From: Diplonema papillatum
Lineage: Eukaryota > Euglenozoa > Diplonemea > Diplonemida > Diplonemidae
NCBI GenBank assembly: GCA_030068145.1
Contig: JAPJBO010000041.1
Location: forward strand, 1-64,000
Direction of reading: 5' to 3'
Length of the DNA: 64,000 nt
Made by a program: the position numbers and the translations under genes. The notes under the pieces were generated by a model. It was not told the origin of the DNA. It saw nothing but the letters and a program-made list of their open reading frames with translations, and did no database searches. Shown piece after piece: positions 10,193 to 20,952 of the stretch (its first letter is position 1; each line of letters begins with the position of its first letter).

Positions 10193-10936
10193 TTGCCTGC
10201 GTCCTCGTATCGTGCTCCTGGCTGTGGCAAGCTACGAACAGACGCATGGCGAACCAGGCACTCGGCTGTTCTGTCCGCAGGCGCTCCGCGGTTCCGCACT
10301 GCCCCCGATGGTCCGGTCTATGTGTCCGTGGCTTAGAGGATCGAAACACGGAGCGATAGGGCCGGTGCGGTGTTGAACACGCATCCATTCCAAGCACGTT
10401 GTTGCAACCCGCCCCCATCCAATAACGCATACTTAGTAGGGTACTTCGCGTAACGCGACTCGCTGCCCTCAGCACGCAGGATTACTTCCTTCTCGCACTA
10501 TTTTTCCGTTTGGTACTTCAACCATTGGTGCTGCACACGGCAACCCTATGCTATGCGGAGTTTACTTCGCAGATTGCCACCGTAAAAAGACAAGTCAGTG
10601 CTGTCTAGCGAGTCGCAGTCACAATTAGGGCGAGTGCCGTGAGTTTTTTTACTTATTGCTCAGACACGGTTGCAGGGGCCTTCTCCCTGTGACGGATTCG
10701 CCTGTGCTCTAGTAGCACGGGTGGTCCTGGCTGTGACGAGCAACGAACAGCCGCCTGGCAAACCAGACTCACACCGCAGTCCTGTCTGCAGACACTCAGG
10801 TTCCGCGCTGATGATGGTCCGCCTTATGTGTCCGTGGCTTAAACGACCGAAACACGGCGCAGACGGGACCCCTGCGGTGTTGAGCACGTATCCATTCCAA
10901 GCACGTTCTTGCAATCCCCCCCATCCAACAACGCAT
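10193..10936 (+). repeat. Repeat A, diverged copy followed by a full copy
   Basis: A is a unit of roughly 500 bp with landmarks GGTCCTGGCTGTGACGAGC, CAGACTCACACCGCAGTCC, TGTGTCCGTGGCTTAA and CATTCCAAGCACGTTCTTGC, then GCACGCAGGATTACTTCCT and CGCAGATTGCCACCGTAAA. Here an older diverged copy (from about 10193) runs into a better one (from about 10660), showing that A can be tandem as well as dispersed. Confidence 0.8.
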
Positions 10937-11738
10937 ACTTTGCTATGAGCCCGGACGGCGCGGAGGTCCTTGGACCCATTCTAAGCCGACGTGCAAATCC
11001 CTTGCCAACTTCTCCTCACACTGCCCATTCTGTTATCACGCGAGGGGTATGCACCCTGAAAGCAAGGCATTTCCAGTTGGCCGCCTCCCCCCCTGTTTAC
11101 GGAGTCTTACACTCCGTTTTCCCTCTTTTTTCATTTCTTCGCAGCATCTGCAGAAAAAAACACGAAAAGCCTCCAGGGAAACCCCGGGTTTCACACTTCT
11201 TCTTTCCGTTTGACATCTTCTTCGAAGAAACCTGGACGATAGCATCAAACATGCATGAGAGAGTGTCCTGTCTAAACATCACACGACGAACATTCTCGAA
11301 CCCAAAGGATAAAACGCGTAATCCACACCCGAAAAGCGGGTGTGACACCCGCTTTTTAAACTTCAGCTTCTGGCGCTGGACTTCACCGTGTGGGATTGGA
11401 GGACCCGACTCCGCTGTCCTGACGGCGGGCACGTACCGGTATGTCATGGGCTGATGATGGTCCGCCTTATGCGTCCGTGGCTCATAGACACAGTGCAGAC
11501 AGGACCGGTGCGGTGTTGGGCACACAAGCACGTTCTTGCATGCCCCACCCCCTCCTGTGAAAAATGACGAAAAAGGGACATTGCGCAGCGAGCGCAGTGT
11601 ATTGTATATAGGGATACGTTTCCGTACGTGCGCAGAAGCAAAGGAAGCACCAGATCCGGTTTTTCTCCTGACTCGGGAGGAAAACACCCTCGGGCCACGA
11701 GGAATGAATTTTTTTTACCGGCTGGCGGACATTCATTT
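10937..11738. other. Repeat mosaic: B fragment and A fragment
   Basis: 11324-11391 is the central hairpin and right arm of foldback B (ACACCCGAAAAGCGGGTGT, ending CTTCACCGTG). 11448-11545 is a short A fragment (GATGATGGTCCGCCTTATG). The rest shows no gene. Confidence 0.6.
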
Positions 11739-12027
11739 TACATAGGCGCCAGCTTGAAAGGAAATGCTCGACGATGCTGCCCGACAAAGAACAGAAGGGA
11801 TCCCAAGTGCTGTAACTACCGAACCACGTGTTGAACGGACGTGAGGTCATGCGGGTCTACCCCGACACGACAAATCACACAAACAAAACAGGTCAAAGTC
11901 CTGAGTGAGAAAACAACACACGGTGGTGTAAGCGAAGGACAAATCAGATTGTGTTTATATTGTATTGCCTCTTGCCTCTATATTTCCTCCCTTCCATTCG
12001 GAGTCGAAGCAGCGACGCCGAGTATTT
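11739..12027 (+). repeat. Repeat F copy 2
   Basis: Very close to 8091-8372 over nearly its whole length, including the GTGAGAAAACAACACACGG and TCCATTCGGAGTCGAAGCAG segments. No ORF is conserved between copies. Confidence 0.85.
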
Positions 12028-12225
12028 CCCGAGGACAGAAGTCTTCGCGCCTTCACGTGGTTTGCGATGCGCTTCGCTGCGCTGCCTTCGGTTCGCTATT
12101 TTAGTGCGCATTTACGGGAAACACATCCCTCGGGCCATTTCTTCCGGACTTTTAGTTCTGTGTTTCAAAACATCCCGTCGCGACTGCAGATGCAGAACTG
12201 GGATCCCGCTGCAAAAAATGAACAG

Positions 12226-12419
12226 AAAATACTCGAGGGGCTGCCTTGTGCTTACTTCGAAGGAGGCTAGAGTGGGAGAAACAATACAACTACAAAATGG
12301 GTCTTTTGTGTTGAACGCATATGATTCACCTGTGTTTCGTGTATCACATTTACCGCTGTTCTTTTGCAGCTGGCAGCCTCCTCAAGTATTTTCTACAAAG
12401 CAGGTGCTCACAGTGCAGT
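12226..12419 (+). mobile_element. Repeat G (MITE-like) copy 1
   Basis: About 190 bp with inverted-repeat-like ends: AAATACTCGAGGGGCTGCC at the left and GGCAGCCTCCTCAAGTATTT toward the right, followed by a conserved tail CTACAAAGCAGGTGCT. Other copies: 14702-14910, 19092-19235, 20744-20952 (reverse), with partial copies at 21773-21853 and 53373-53508. Confidence 0.75.
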
Positions 12420-13114
12420 CACCGGCCGGTCGAATTGACAAAAGAAAAAATTATTGCTCTCGGATTGACATTCGACCGGTCAAGGCGGTCGAATGTCACG
12501 GGGGCAAGGGCAAGCTTTTGGATTCCCAACTCCACTCACCAACTCCTGGATTGCAGTATGTTCGGCTGCAGCCAGAATACAGAGACTACTGGGGTCTACA
12601 ACAAGGTGGTGAAGCAGCAGCACACCCACGAAGGCACATGCCAAGGTCACAGCAGTCATAATGAGGCCCACCTACAAAACCAAAACAGTGTTCCATTGCC
12701 TCAGGCATCTGAAGACTCCACTGCAACCCCGAAACTCGTCACTCTGGGCCCATCTTTTGTATGATGGACGATGTGAACGTGGGTTGTCGACCTGTTCATG
12801 GCACTAATGATTCACAAGCGAAGCTACTGGAAAAGTCGTATTAAGCCGTCCTACTACTGAAGCACGACAGTGTACTAACTTTGTGAGACTGCCTAAAAAC
12901 CAGAGTTTCAAGCGAACTTTTACTCTAAAACACCAGATGTTGTTTTCCCACGCGTAGCGTGGGAAAATCTTTCTGGCATAGGATGGATTTTGACCTGTAT
13001 TCGCCAGTGCAAAAAAAAGTTGTGGCAAATTCCTGTCCAAAAAAAAGAAAAAAAGTATTTTCGGAAAGTGACTTGACCGGTCGAGCGGTCGAGCCTGACT
13101 GCACTGGGTGCTCA
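12414..13114. mobile_element. Possible 0.7-kb inverted-repeat element
   Basis: The left end (CAGTGCAGTCACCGGCCGG) is inverted at the right (13075-13114), sharing CAGTGCAGTCA and nearby CGGTCGA/ACCGGTCAA words. A further foldback (GACATTCGACCGGTC with its complement) lies at 12467-12497. An E block at 12885-12931 lies inside. No transposase is visible and target-site duplications were not found, so element status is tentative. Confidence 0.4.
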
Positions 13115-13446
13115 ATGAGCTGCTCATGAGCGGCTGAACTGCTCATACAAAAAAAAGAAAAAGCTACAAGCCGCAATCCAACCAACTGAGTTGCTGTCGC
13201 GCGCTGGCGAGATTTAGGTAGGTCGTCAAGGCCCCTACGCGCATGGCCGCCGCCAGCTCCGTTCGACCCGTTTTCCCTCCCCCACTAAGATTTTCCCCCC
13301 AGCAGCGTTGCGTGTGCGGAGAAGGGAGGGGGTACAAAAACAGTCGCCTTCTGCGGCACCATACTGAGGAGGACCTACCGTAAGTAAGGTACGTGGATAA
13401 TAGCCGAAACCACCACCGACCAACAACGAAGGTACCCACCGATTCT

Positions 13447-13770
13447 CTTACCTGGTGTAACCACACCTCTTACGACACACAGAGCACAAAGGATATCTTC
13501 CCATACTGACGCAGGTCACCCGGAGACTTTAAATCCCCGGAGTTTCAAGCCAACTTTCACTCTAAAAAGAGGAGACCACGAAGGAATGTACTTGGTGTCG
13601 GTCACAAACAGTCCAGGACATGGCTAGCCATAACCCACAACGAAAGCGTGCACCAAAATATACAACCCGTATCCAGATAGCCCTTTCTTGCTCTAAGAGA
13701 ACCCATTCATGAACGGTCACACGGAGACCCTAAACCCCCGGAATTTCAAGCGAACTTTAACTCTAAAAAG
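13447..13770 (+). repeat. Repeat E type 1 and type 2 copies in tandem
   Basis: 13447-13567 is a type 1 copy (as at 4000-4121). From 13569 a type 2 copy follows: CCACGAAGGAATGTACTTGG, then GACATGGCTAGCCATA, then CCATTCATGAACGGTCACAC, again ending in the E block with ACTCTAAAA. Type 2 recurs at 37179-37370 and 61012-61160. Confidence 0.8.
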
Positions 13771-13826
13771 CGGAGAGGGAAACGGTCCGGATTGGTTAGC
13801 GTAATAAGGTCGCCCTGCCCAAAGCA

Positions 13827-13880
13827 CCAATCGCGTATATTGTTGCTGCTGCTGTTAAAAAGTCGGATCCAGAACTCAGG
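13827..13880 (+). other. Probable 18S rRNA-derived fragment
   Basis: CCAATCGCGTATATT (one mismatch to the universal SSU block CCAATAGCGTATATT) is followed closely by GTTGCTGCTGTTAAAAAG, two mismatches from the SSU block that comes next. The order and spacing fit a decayed SSU rRNA piece. Flanking similarity fades quickly, so only about 50 bp are supported. Confidence 0.5.
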
Positions 13881-13935
13881 TTGCAAGGTGGCCCAGTTTG
13901 CTGGGCATCAGCGCACTGCTTAGGAGGAGGCGTTG

Positions 13936-14470
13936 CAGGGGACTTTAAAATACCGGTTTATCGGTTTGACAAACCGAATAAACCGGTTTGAGTTTTTGAG
14001 GGGAAAAAAAAAAATCTTATAGACCGATTTCAAAGTTTTACCACCTTCACTGTGTAGTAGTACTATAGTAGTAATGAACGTACCTGCCTGTAATAGCGTA
14101 CAAATAAGCCCTCAAAAAACAGCTTAACCTAAAAAGGGGGAAAAACGGGGAGTGGGGGGGAGTGGGGGGCTCATCATGAAGCTGGTGTTTCTTTACGTCT
14201 CCGCCTTTTTGTCATTTCTTATTGCAACCTTTTGTTCTGAAAGAAAAATGTGCTTTTCTGACCAACACAGTGCTTCTTTTTGCTTCCTTCATGTGGATCA
14301 TGGAAACCGAGAGTGCCTAGAGTGCGGAAAACTCCACACAGAGTGCAGAAAGTAGCCCGCTCGTGATGCAGCACCGCATGCAAGTGTGATACACCGACCT
14401 ACATAACCAAACCGGTTTTTTGGCTCAAACCGGGTTTTTGGCTCGGACCCCAAACTTTTAAAGTCCCCTG
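13936..14470. mobile_element. Non-autonomous hAT element (MITE), 535 bp
   Basis: The left end CAGGGGACTTTAAAA is exactly inverted at the right (TTTTAAAGTCCCCTG, ending 14470). The element is flanked by perfect 8-bp duplications AGGCGTTG (13928-13935 and 14471-14478). CAGGG-type ends and 8-bp target-site duplications are diagnostic of hAT transposons. The interior has AACCGGTTT-type sub-terminal palindromes and no transposase. A related right terminus lies at about 36845-36918. Confidence 0.92.
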
Positions 14471-14609
14471 AGGCGTTGCGCAAAAAAAAAAAAAAAAGGT
14501 TACTGCTGAGTACCCCACAGTGAAAAAGGCGACTAGCGGAAAGGAGAAAGACAGTAAGGAGAGTGGACATTGGGCGGCCGACAAAAAAAAAAAAAAAAAA
14601 AGGATAACG

Positions 14610-14700
14610 CTAACCCAAGCAACTTCCGCCGGCAGAGAAACCTTGCCTAAAGAAATCAACTGCCTTCGGGTAGGCTAGTCTGACACGAGTTGTCGTCGGG
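14610..14700 (+). repeat. Repeat H (poly-A-tailed short element) copy 1
   Basis: About 90 bp: CTAACCCAAGCAACTTCCGC, then GAGAAACCTTGCCTAAAG, then CTGCCTTCGGGTAGGCTAG, then a GTTGTCGTCGGG end followed by an A run. Other copies: 16581-16671, 62148-62240, 23266-23306 (3' half) and a divergent one at 21158-21222. The fixed 3' end joined to A tracts looks SINE-like. Confidence 0.75.
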
Positions 14701-14701
14701 A

Positions 14702-14910
14702 AAAAATACTCGAGGGGCTGCCTTGTGCTTACTTCGAAGGAGGCTAGAGGGGGAGAAACAATACAACTTTTGTTGAACGCTTACGCCCGCCACTAAACCC
14801 AGATTCACCTGTGTTTCGTGTGGGCTACAGCACATTTACCTCCTTTGATCTTTTGCAGCTGGCAGCCTCCTCAAGTATTTCCTACAAAGCAGGTGCTTAT
14901 ACAAAAAAAA
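14702..14910 (+). mobile_element. Repeat G copy 2
   Basis: A complete copy abutting the A run of repeat H, with both inverted ends and the CTACAAAGCAGGTGCT tail. Confidence 0.8.
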
Positions 14911-15002
14911 AAAAAAAGGTTACTGCTGAGTACCCCACCAGCTGCTGATGGTGGCCTGGCGGCTCCTGTGAACTGGAGTGGTGCTTGAGGCAGCAGAGCC
15001 CC

Positions 15003-15163
15003 TCTTTTTTAGTATTGCAACAATCTTGCGGCTTGTCCCTCATCGTAATGTGCAAGCCTGAAAAGACGTAGCCATATACGCGTAAACAGCGTGTTTCGGT
15101 GGTTGATCAGAGTTCCTGGCTTGAAAATGAACCAGTAAGGGTGCAAGCGGGAAAACGATCAGA
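15003..15163 (+). repeat. Repeat K-R composite copy 1
   Basis: The K part (CAATCTTGCGG through AAAAGACGTAG, 15013-15070) is followed by the R part (GGTTGATCAGAGTTCC through AAGCGGGAAAACGATCA, 15099-15155). The same pairing occurs reversed at 48905-49035 and near 62606-63176. R also occurs alone near 46127-46185. R has GATCAACC-type inverted ends. Confidence 0.65.
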
Positions 15164-15368
15164 CCGGCCCTGTCTTTTTCACTCGCACACACAAAAAGTG
15201 AGGAGACTGGAAACTTCCGGAGAGATGGTCCTGCACTGTAACGCGTCTCTCTCTCTCCCTATATATTGGTGGTTGAGCGACAAGCCCTGAGTGTTTCGTC
15301 CACTCGCTCCAGGGCAAGTTTCGAAGGGGAAGCTTCGGAAACTTAAGGTTTCGGAATTAGCAAATAAC

Positions 15369-15619
15369 ATGCAGGGTCAAAACCTTGTCTCTTTTTAGAA
15401 AACGCTGCCGCGGGGCCGATGGCCCCCCAAGAAAAAAAATTGGATGTTTTTTTTGCTCAACTATGTCGGTCAGTGACAACTTCATCAAAAAATCACTGCA
15501 GTTTTTGTTCCAATTTTTTTTTCTTCCAAAACCCCAATTTTTTTCCAGAAAAATGGGTGGCCTTTTTTTGGGGTCTAAATCCCTCTTACCCAAAAGACAC
15601 AAGGTTTTGACCCTGCATG
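15369..15619. mobile_element. 250-bp inverted-repeat MITE
   Basis: The left end ATGCAGGGTCAAAACCTTGT is inverted at the right (ACAAGGTTTTGACCCTGCAT). ATAAC occurs on both outer flanks, suggesting a short target-site duplication, although alignment by one base is ambiguous. The interior is T-rich with no ORF. The CAGGG ends are hAT-like, but no 8-bp duplication is present. Confidence 0.75.
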
Positions 15620-16580
15620 ATAACGCAGCGGCAAGTTCCTCCCTCCTCCTTCAGTCCCGACCTCGCTCCCCTCGATCGATTTCGCGTTGATCGCCCCGAT
15701 GGCTCCACGTTTCTTACCGATGAAGAGAGTCAAGGTCCGAACGAGACCCCTCCTCTCTCGGAATTGTCAGCGCGGTAGCGATGGCAGCGAGAACACATAT
15801 AGGTGGGAGGGGAGAGGCCCTGGGACTGCTAAGGCGTGGCAACACACCCTTTGACTTGTTTTATGTGTTCCCCCCCTCTCTCTCTCTCAAATGAAAGCAA
15901 GCGTGTGACAGCAACACACTACGCAAACTCAGCGCCGCCGGAAAACCGAAACCTTTACCATTTCTTATTCGAGACATTGCAATGTGTTCCAAAAATGTAA
16001 GCCTGAGCAATGAGCGAACCAACACCAAACTGAAGATCATGTCACTGTCACAGTTTACATGTCCGTGCTTCACATGGAGATCCCTATCTCAAGACATACC
16101 AGGTGAAAAAGAAGAAGAACAGCCTGAAGAGAGGCCTGGAACTCGGCCTGCTCAAAAAAAAATTTATTTCCCTTCTCTGGGCCCGCTAGCAGCGACGGAC
16201 CTCGCTTCGTGGTGCCAGCACGAGGGGAGAACTTGGAGATACAGAGAAAGAAGAAAAACAGAGGGTTGGATGGAGAGGACGCAGGCGTGCGTCGGGGCCC
16301 GTGAGGAAGCACCGGCCACCTTGCAAGATGAGAATACCTGCCCTGGAAAGAAGCACCCTTTTACTCGCGGGGGTAAGCACCCTTGCGGGGGAGCTCTTCC
16401 GTGTGCCTCCATGCGGAAGGACACCGGGGACCTTTTAAGAAAGCCGCGGAAATCGGCTGAGCCGGGAGCTACCGGAGAAGGTGTGTATGTGCTTAGGTAT
16501 TACAACCTGGTTCGATTGCGGGATAATAAAACCTCGGGGATAAAAGACTGCGTGTTTTTCCCGATCAAAAAAAAAAAACG
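15620..16580. other. Spacer without a recognisable gene
   Basis: It includes a short CT tract (about 15875-15890) and a plus-strand 200-codon ORF (15982-16584) of lysine/glutamate-rich composition with no family resemblance and no repeat support. I do not call it a gene. Confidence 0.5.
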
Positions 16581-16671
16581 CTAACCCAAACAACTTCCGC
16601 CGGTAGAGAAACCTTGCCTAAAGAGATCAACTGCCTTCGGGTAGGCTAGTCTGACACTAGTTGTCGTCGGG
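16581..16671 (+). repeat. Repeat H copy 2
   Basis: Nearly identical to 14610-14700. It is preceded by an A run and followed by about 18 A residues, the clearest case of a 3' poly-A tail. Confidence 0.8.
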
Positions 16672-16968
16672 GAAAAAAAAAAAAAAAAAACTGAGCGAAA
16701 ATATCGCCGGAAACACAAAAAACAGGGGTCTCTGTGTGGATGCGTTACCGCAACAGTTTTTGAAAGGATAGCGAAAGAGCGAAGGCATATTTTTTCCTGA
16801 ACCTCTGGTCCCCCCCCTAACGAAAAGAAAGAAACGAATTCAAGCAAAAGCCCGCCGGCAGAGAAGACCTACGGGCGAGTCGGATAATTGCTGTGTCGGC
16901 GGTAAAATAAAAGAAAGAAGATTGCACGCGTTCTTGCACAGAAAAAGAGGCGAACCTAGCGGTTTCTT

Positions 16969-17000
<32 letters not shown>

Positions 17001-17304
17001 GGAAAAGGTCAGCGCGGTGGCGATAGCTAAGGGAACACATGCAGGTGGATTGGGGGAGACATGGGGCTGCTACATGTGCACTAGTCATTTGTAAAAACGC
17101 GCCATGACTAGTCATAGTACTACTGAAAATTGCTTACTGCTGATTTGGCGTGACTAGTCATATTACTACTGAAGGGTGCCCACTACTGCAGTAGTAAAAA
17201 TGCAGTAGTCATTCTTACTAGTGATTTTTACTGTTTCTTACTAGCTACTGCATTTTGTGAAGGAATCCCTTGACAAGGCGTAGTCATTCTTACTACTGAC
17301 AGTG
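16672..17304. other. Spacer with CT tract and CTAGTCAT-type short repeats
   Basis: A CT/TC microsatellite lies at about 16970-17000. From 17100 to 17300 there are several dispersed ACTAGTCAT and AGTAGT words leading into the long-inverted-repeat element, partly mirrored beyond its right end (18590-18640). No gene. Confidence 0.5.
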
Positions 17305-18589
17305 GTCATATGGTACGATGCCAAAAGGGGGGGGGGGGGGGTTTGGGCAGATGTTTTCTGGCATAGTAAGATACTGGGCATGTGGGGTATGGGACCCATA
17401 TCCCCCCAGAAACCATTTTTTCGGGCCGGTTTTGAGGCCAAATGCCCTCGGAGAGCCTTTTTCTGAGCGCAAAACTCTGTTTCTGTGGGTTTCGAGGCCC
17501 CGCACGGTGCACTCCAGCATCGTGTGGGGGTGTTAACTGTGCGGCCAAAGTGTCGGGCGTGGGCACACCTGCTAGATCCAGTGTGCCACACCCGCAAATC
17601 CAGCGTGAAATCCACTGACACCCAAAAGCCAGTGCGGAATCCAGTGTGACACCCGCAAATCCAGTGTGAAACCCACTGTACACCAGCTAAAACAGTTCCC
17701 CAAGTTGGATCGAGTCACCTATCGTCCAACGCAAATCAATCATCAAGGAGGCGAGGCCCCTGGTTGTTAAAAAAGCTGACCCCAGGTTCTTCTGGCAGTA
17801 TTGGCAACTTTTATTGGCAGAAATCGGCTTGTCGGATCGAAAGAAGTGAGTTTGCTGCTGGTAACCTCACGAAGGCGATGGTTAATCGTATTCCCTTCTG
17901 CAGGTGTCGCACACGTCCGGCCAGGTGTTCGAACCGGGCACCACGTAGCTGGCGGTACGTGGTGAACGACACCTTTGCCGTTAGTTGGCCTTCTTCGTCC
18001 ACCAGCCTGTGCTAGAAGGATTTGTGCGACGAACGTCTTGTGCACGACAGCTTTTCCGTGACCCACGACGTCGGTGGTTGCCTCCACGTGATCGTCGAAT
18101 GCCTGCTGCCTCATGGGTCACCTTTGTCGGTCGCCCTCTGTACAGAGACGCCGGGCGCAATCGGGTCAACTCCTGCAGCTTTCATCAGAAAGGCTCTCGT
18201 CGCTCCAAAGTGTCTCCGCATGGAGCCCTGTGACCTATCGTACTTCGTGTGCGTCTTGCCTTGCAATTTTTTGAGCCAATTCTTCGAACGAAACGCATTT
18301 ACGAGTCACGCATTCTGAGAACAGAGTTAAGTTCCTGTTCTGGGTGGGTGCTGCCGCCGTAGCCATTGTACAGTCGTAGCCCTACCTGGGGCCTCAAAGT
18401 CCACAACAACTGAGTTTTGCGCTCAGAAAAAGGTTCTCCGAGGGCATTGGACCCCAAAATCGGCCCGAAAACATGGTTTCTGGGGGGGTATGGGTCCTAT
18501 ACCCCACATGCCCAGTATCTGACTATACCAGAAAACATCTGCCCAAACCCCCCCCCCCCCCCCCCCCTTTTGGCATCGTACCATATGAC
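17305..18589. mobile_element. Element with ~170-bp terminal inverted repeats
   Basis: 17305-17475 and 18414-18589 are inverted copies at roughly 90% or more identity by eye, starting GTCATATGGTACGATGCC with a poly-G/poly-C run (about 17 and 21) inside each arm. The 940-bp interior includes GC-rich sequence with a minus-strand reading stretch (about 17820-18000) reading VDEEGQLTAKVSFTTYRQL, unrecognised, plus short repeats at 17600-17690 (AATCCAGTGTGA type). It resembles foldback/Mutator-like architecture, but no transposase motif or target-site duplication was found. Confidence 0.75.
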
Positions 18590-18807
18590 TAGTAAGATCA
18601 GTAGTAAGTGACTAGGAAATGGCATGACTGGTGCACCGTGTAAGGCGTGGCTACCCCTGCCCACGCCCTGTGACTTGTTTTAATGTCTTTTTTCTCTCTC
18701 TCTCCCTCTTCGCAACGAGGCCACAAAAGTCGGGTCACGAGTTTGCTAGCAATAGTGAGCCTGAGAAGGTACGTTCACCCCGGACTTCAGCAGCCATATA
18801 CTAAGTC

Positions 18808-18930
18808 AATGCGAGAGTGGCCACTCCCGCATTGAGGGGGTCCCACTCCCTCATTGAGGGGGTCCCACTCCCGCATTGAGGGGGTCCCACTCCCTCATTG
18901 AGGGAGATGCCACTCCCGCATTGAGGAATG
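18808..18930. repeat. 22-bp tandem array with hairpin start
   Basis: About five units of CACTCCCGCATTGAGGGGGT type (CCCGC and CCCTC variants alternate). The first unit pairs with the preceding CAATGCGAGAGTGG to make a hairpin. Confidence 0.85.
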
Positions 18931-19091
18931 AGGCCGACCGCACAAACGACCGCAAAACCACTCCCGCAATCCGGAGTGGGAGTCCGGGGTGTACAACAAG
19001 TGGGTGCAAGTGACAGATTAATATATCTACCCGGCGGAGATCACCGCAACCCCGCTCACCCCTACTATGTTTCCAGCATCAGAGCCGGCAA

Positions 19092-19235
19092 AAAAATACT
19101 CGAGGGGCTGCCTTGTGGGTGACTCTGAAGGAGGCTAGTCGGCTACACCGTGTGGGCTACAGCACATTTACCACATGTTGATCTTCCGCAACTGGCAGCC
19201 TCCTCAAGCATTTCCTACAGAGCAGGTGCTTACAG
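19092..19235 (+). mobile_element. Repeat G copy 3 (internally deleted)
   Basis: Both ends and the GCAGGTGCTTACAGTGC tail are present, but the middle is about 70 bp shorter than in copy 2. The following 19240-19335 contains TTCCTGTGTGGCTAAAAAA with its complement near 19325, perhaps another tiny foldback. Confidence 0.7.
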
Positions 19236-19336
19236 TGCTTTTCCTGTGTGGCTAAAAAATATTTTTCTCGCCTAAAAAACTTTTTTCCACGAAAATGGGG
19301 TTGGCTAAAAAACTTTTTTTTGCCACAGGAACCAGG

Positions 19337-19605
19337 GAAAGCCTGCTACACGGGAGCCAAGCTTCACGTGTTCGGCGGTACTGCAGAGCCACGGGCCTAC
19401 GGGTCAAGTGGCTACCGATTTCCCAAACTAAAGCATCAAGGCTTGGCGCACCTTGAGGCTTGGCGCTCGCGCTGAACACAAGCTCGTCGAGACGGTCAGC
19501 CGCAGGGCAGAGCGGACGGGGTTGTGGCACTGAGCTGCCTCCGACTCAAGCTTTGCAAGCTGTGGTTGACCGTCACGTTCCTGGACCAGGAGCGGCCTTT
19601 TTCTT
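19337..19605 (-). repeat. Repeat J copy 3 (reverse)
   Basis: Reverse-oriented copy of 4837-5101, keeping the DRLDELVFSASAKPQGAP frame. It ends in CTT repeats that correspond to the GAAGAA run preceding copies 1 and 2. Confidence 0.85.
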
Positions 19606-20464
19606 CTTCTTCTAGTACACTTGCACTAACAGGAGCATTTTCCTGAACAACAGTCGCTCATGAAAAGAGAAAACGAAGCCAACGAAAACGTGCTAACGCA
19701 GGAACCCCCCTCAGAGAGATGTGTACCCTGTACACGCGACGAACAAGAAAACATTTGCCTTATCGGTTTCATCACCATTGGCTAATTGATGCTATCGTCC
19801 GTCAGTTCGTTTATCAGCGCAAGCCCCAGCCCGGAAGTGCTCCCTTCTTTTTTTTCTTTTTCTTTTTTTTTATGAATAGGAAAAAGAGCCACTTAGGGAC
19901 GCTGTTCGGTGAACAACATTGGCTTGTCGGCGTGCGTGCAATCTCGATCAACCTCTGTCGCCTATGGCGTGCCCGCAGGCAGAGTTGGCTGCTCGATGTG
20001 TCGGTTCGGGCTGATCCATCCCTGCTGGTTCACGATCGTGGAATGCAGCTTCAGCTGAGGTTTGCACGCAGAGTATCCGTAGCGATGGCCTGCATTAGTC
20101 ACCAGGCGACTACCCCTTCGATCGTACCGCGTCGTGCTTCAGGCGCGTGCACTTGTTCGAATCATTGTCTTCGCGCGGCTGCTTTGCGCCCTTTCCCGGC
20201 GTGCATGCTTCTGCGATCTCTGTCTTCGCTTTCACGGGCGCTGGACACTTCTTCTTCCGTTGGGGGTTCGTCATCCCTCGTCTTCGTTTCGCTGGCGCCG
20301 ATGCTTTCCTTGCTGGTGACGGTGCCATTTGCGTACAGAAGAGACGTGTCACGAAACCCTTCAAAGGAGCACCAGGGTTCCTATTTTGGAGTCGTAGCAC
20401 TCTCGAGTTTGACCCCTAGCTTCACCAGAAGGCTTTCTGGGCGCTGGACAGCCCTCCCCCTCGT
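19606..20464. other. Spacer; basic minus-strand ORF of doubtful status
   Basis: A minus-strand stretch at 20110-20325 reads MAPSPARKASAPAKRRRG and continues Lys/Arg/Pro-rich for 71 codons. It has good GC3 but no family. A plus-strand 269-codon ORF overlaps it and looks random, including a poly-Phe run from a T tract. Part (20040-20095) resembles 51427-51475. I treat the stretch as repeat-derived. Confidence 0.4.
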
Positions 20465-20562
20465 CCTGATGATGGTCCGTGGCTTAAAGGACCGAAACAC
20501 GGCGCAGACGGGACCAGTGCGGTGTTGAGCACATACCCATTCCAAGCACGTTCTTGCAATAA
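20465..20562 (+). repeat. Repeat A fragment
   Basis: The 3' part of A: TGATGATGGTCCG, then GACCGAAACACGGCGCAGAC, then CATTCCAAGCACGTTCTTGC. Confidence 0.8.
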
Positions 20563-20743
20563 GGGTTAACAAGCAGACCGTGCAGCGGCTCAAGGGAATA
20601 GGGGGTTCTTCTGGCAACAAATGGTGTGATCCACAGCAGAAAACGTAATTTCCCATGAACTTACAAAGAACTTGCCAAGTACTTCCCAAGTACACCCCAA
20701 ACAGGTAAAATGGCGATTTCTGGCGTTTTTTTTGTTAGCACCT

Positions 20744-20952
20744 GCTTTGTAGGAAATACTTGAGGAGGCTGTCAGCTGCAAAAGATATCAAAGGAGGTAA
20801 AGTGTGCTGTAGCCCACACGAAACACAGGCGAATCTGGGTTCAGTGGCGGGCGTAAGCGTTCAACCAAAAAGACCCACTTTGTAGTTGTATTGTTTCTCC
20901 CCCTCTAGCCTCCTTCGAAGTAAGCACAAGGCAGCCCCTCGAGTATTTCTTT
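20744..20952 (-). mobile_element. Repeat G copy 4 (reverse)
   Basis: A full-length reverse copy starting GCACCTGCTTTGTAGGAAAT and ending CAGCCCCTCGAGTATTT, closely matching 14702-14910. Confidence 0.8.

Noticed and set aside
16505-16530. tRNA B-box-like GGTTCGATTGC (also GGGTTCGAAAC at 53933)
   Set aside because: No A box at the right distance and no cloverleaf could be drawn.
18350-18375. CCGTAGCCATT, first half of the dinoflagellate spliced-leader sequence
   Set aside because: Only 11 bases match and the GGCTCAAG half is absent; chance level in 64 kb.
19719-20528. 269-codon plus-strand ORF
   Set aside because: Runs through a T tract (poly-Phe) and ends in repeat A; looks like chance.
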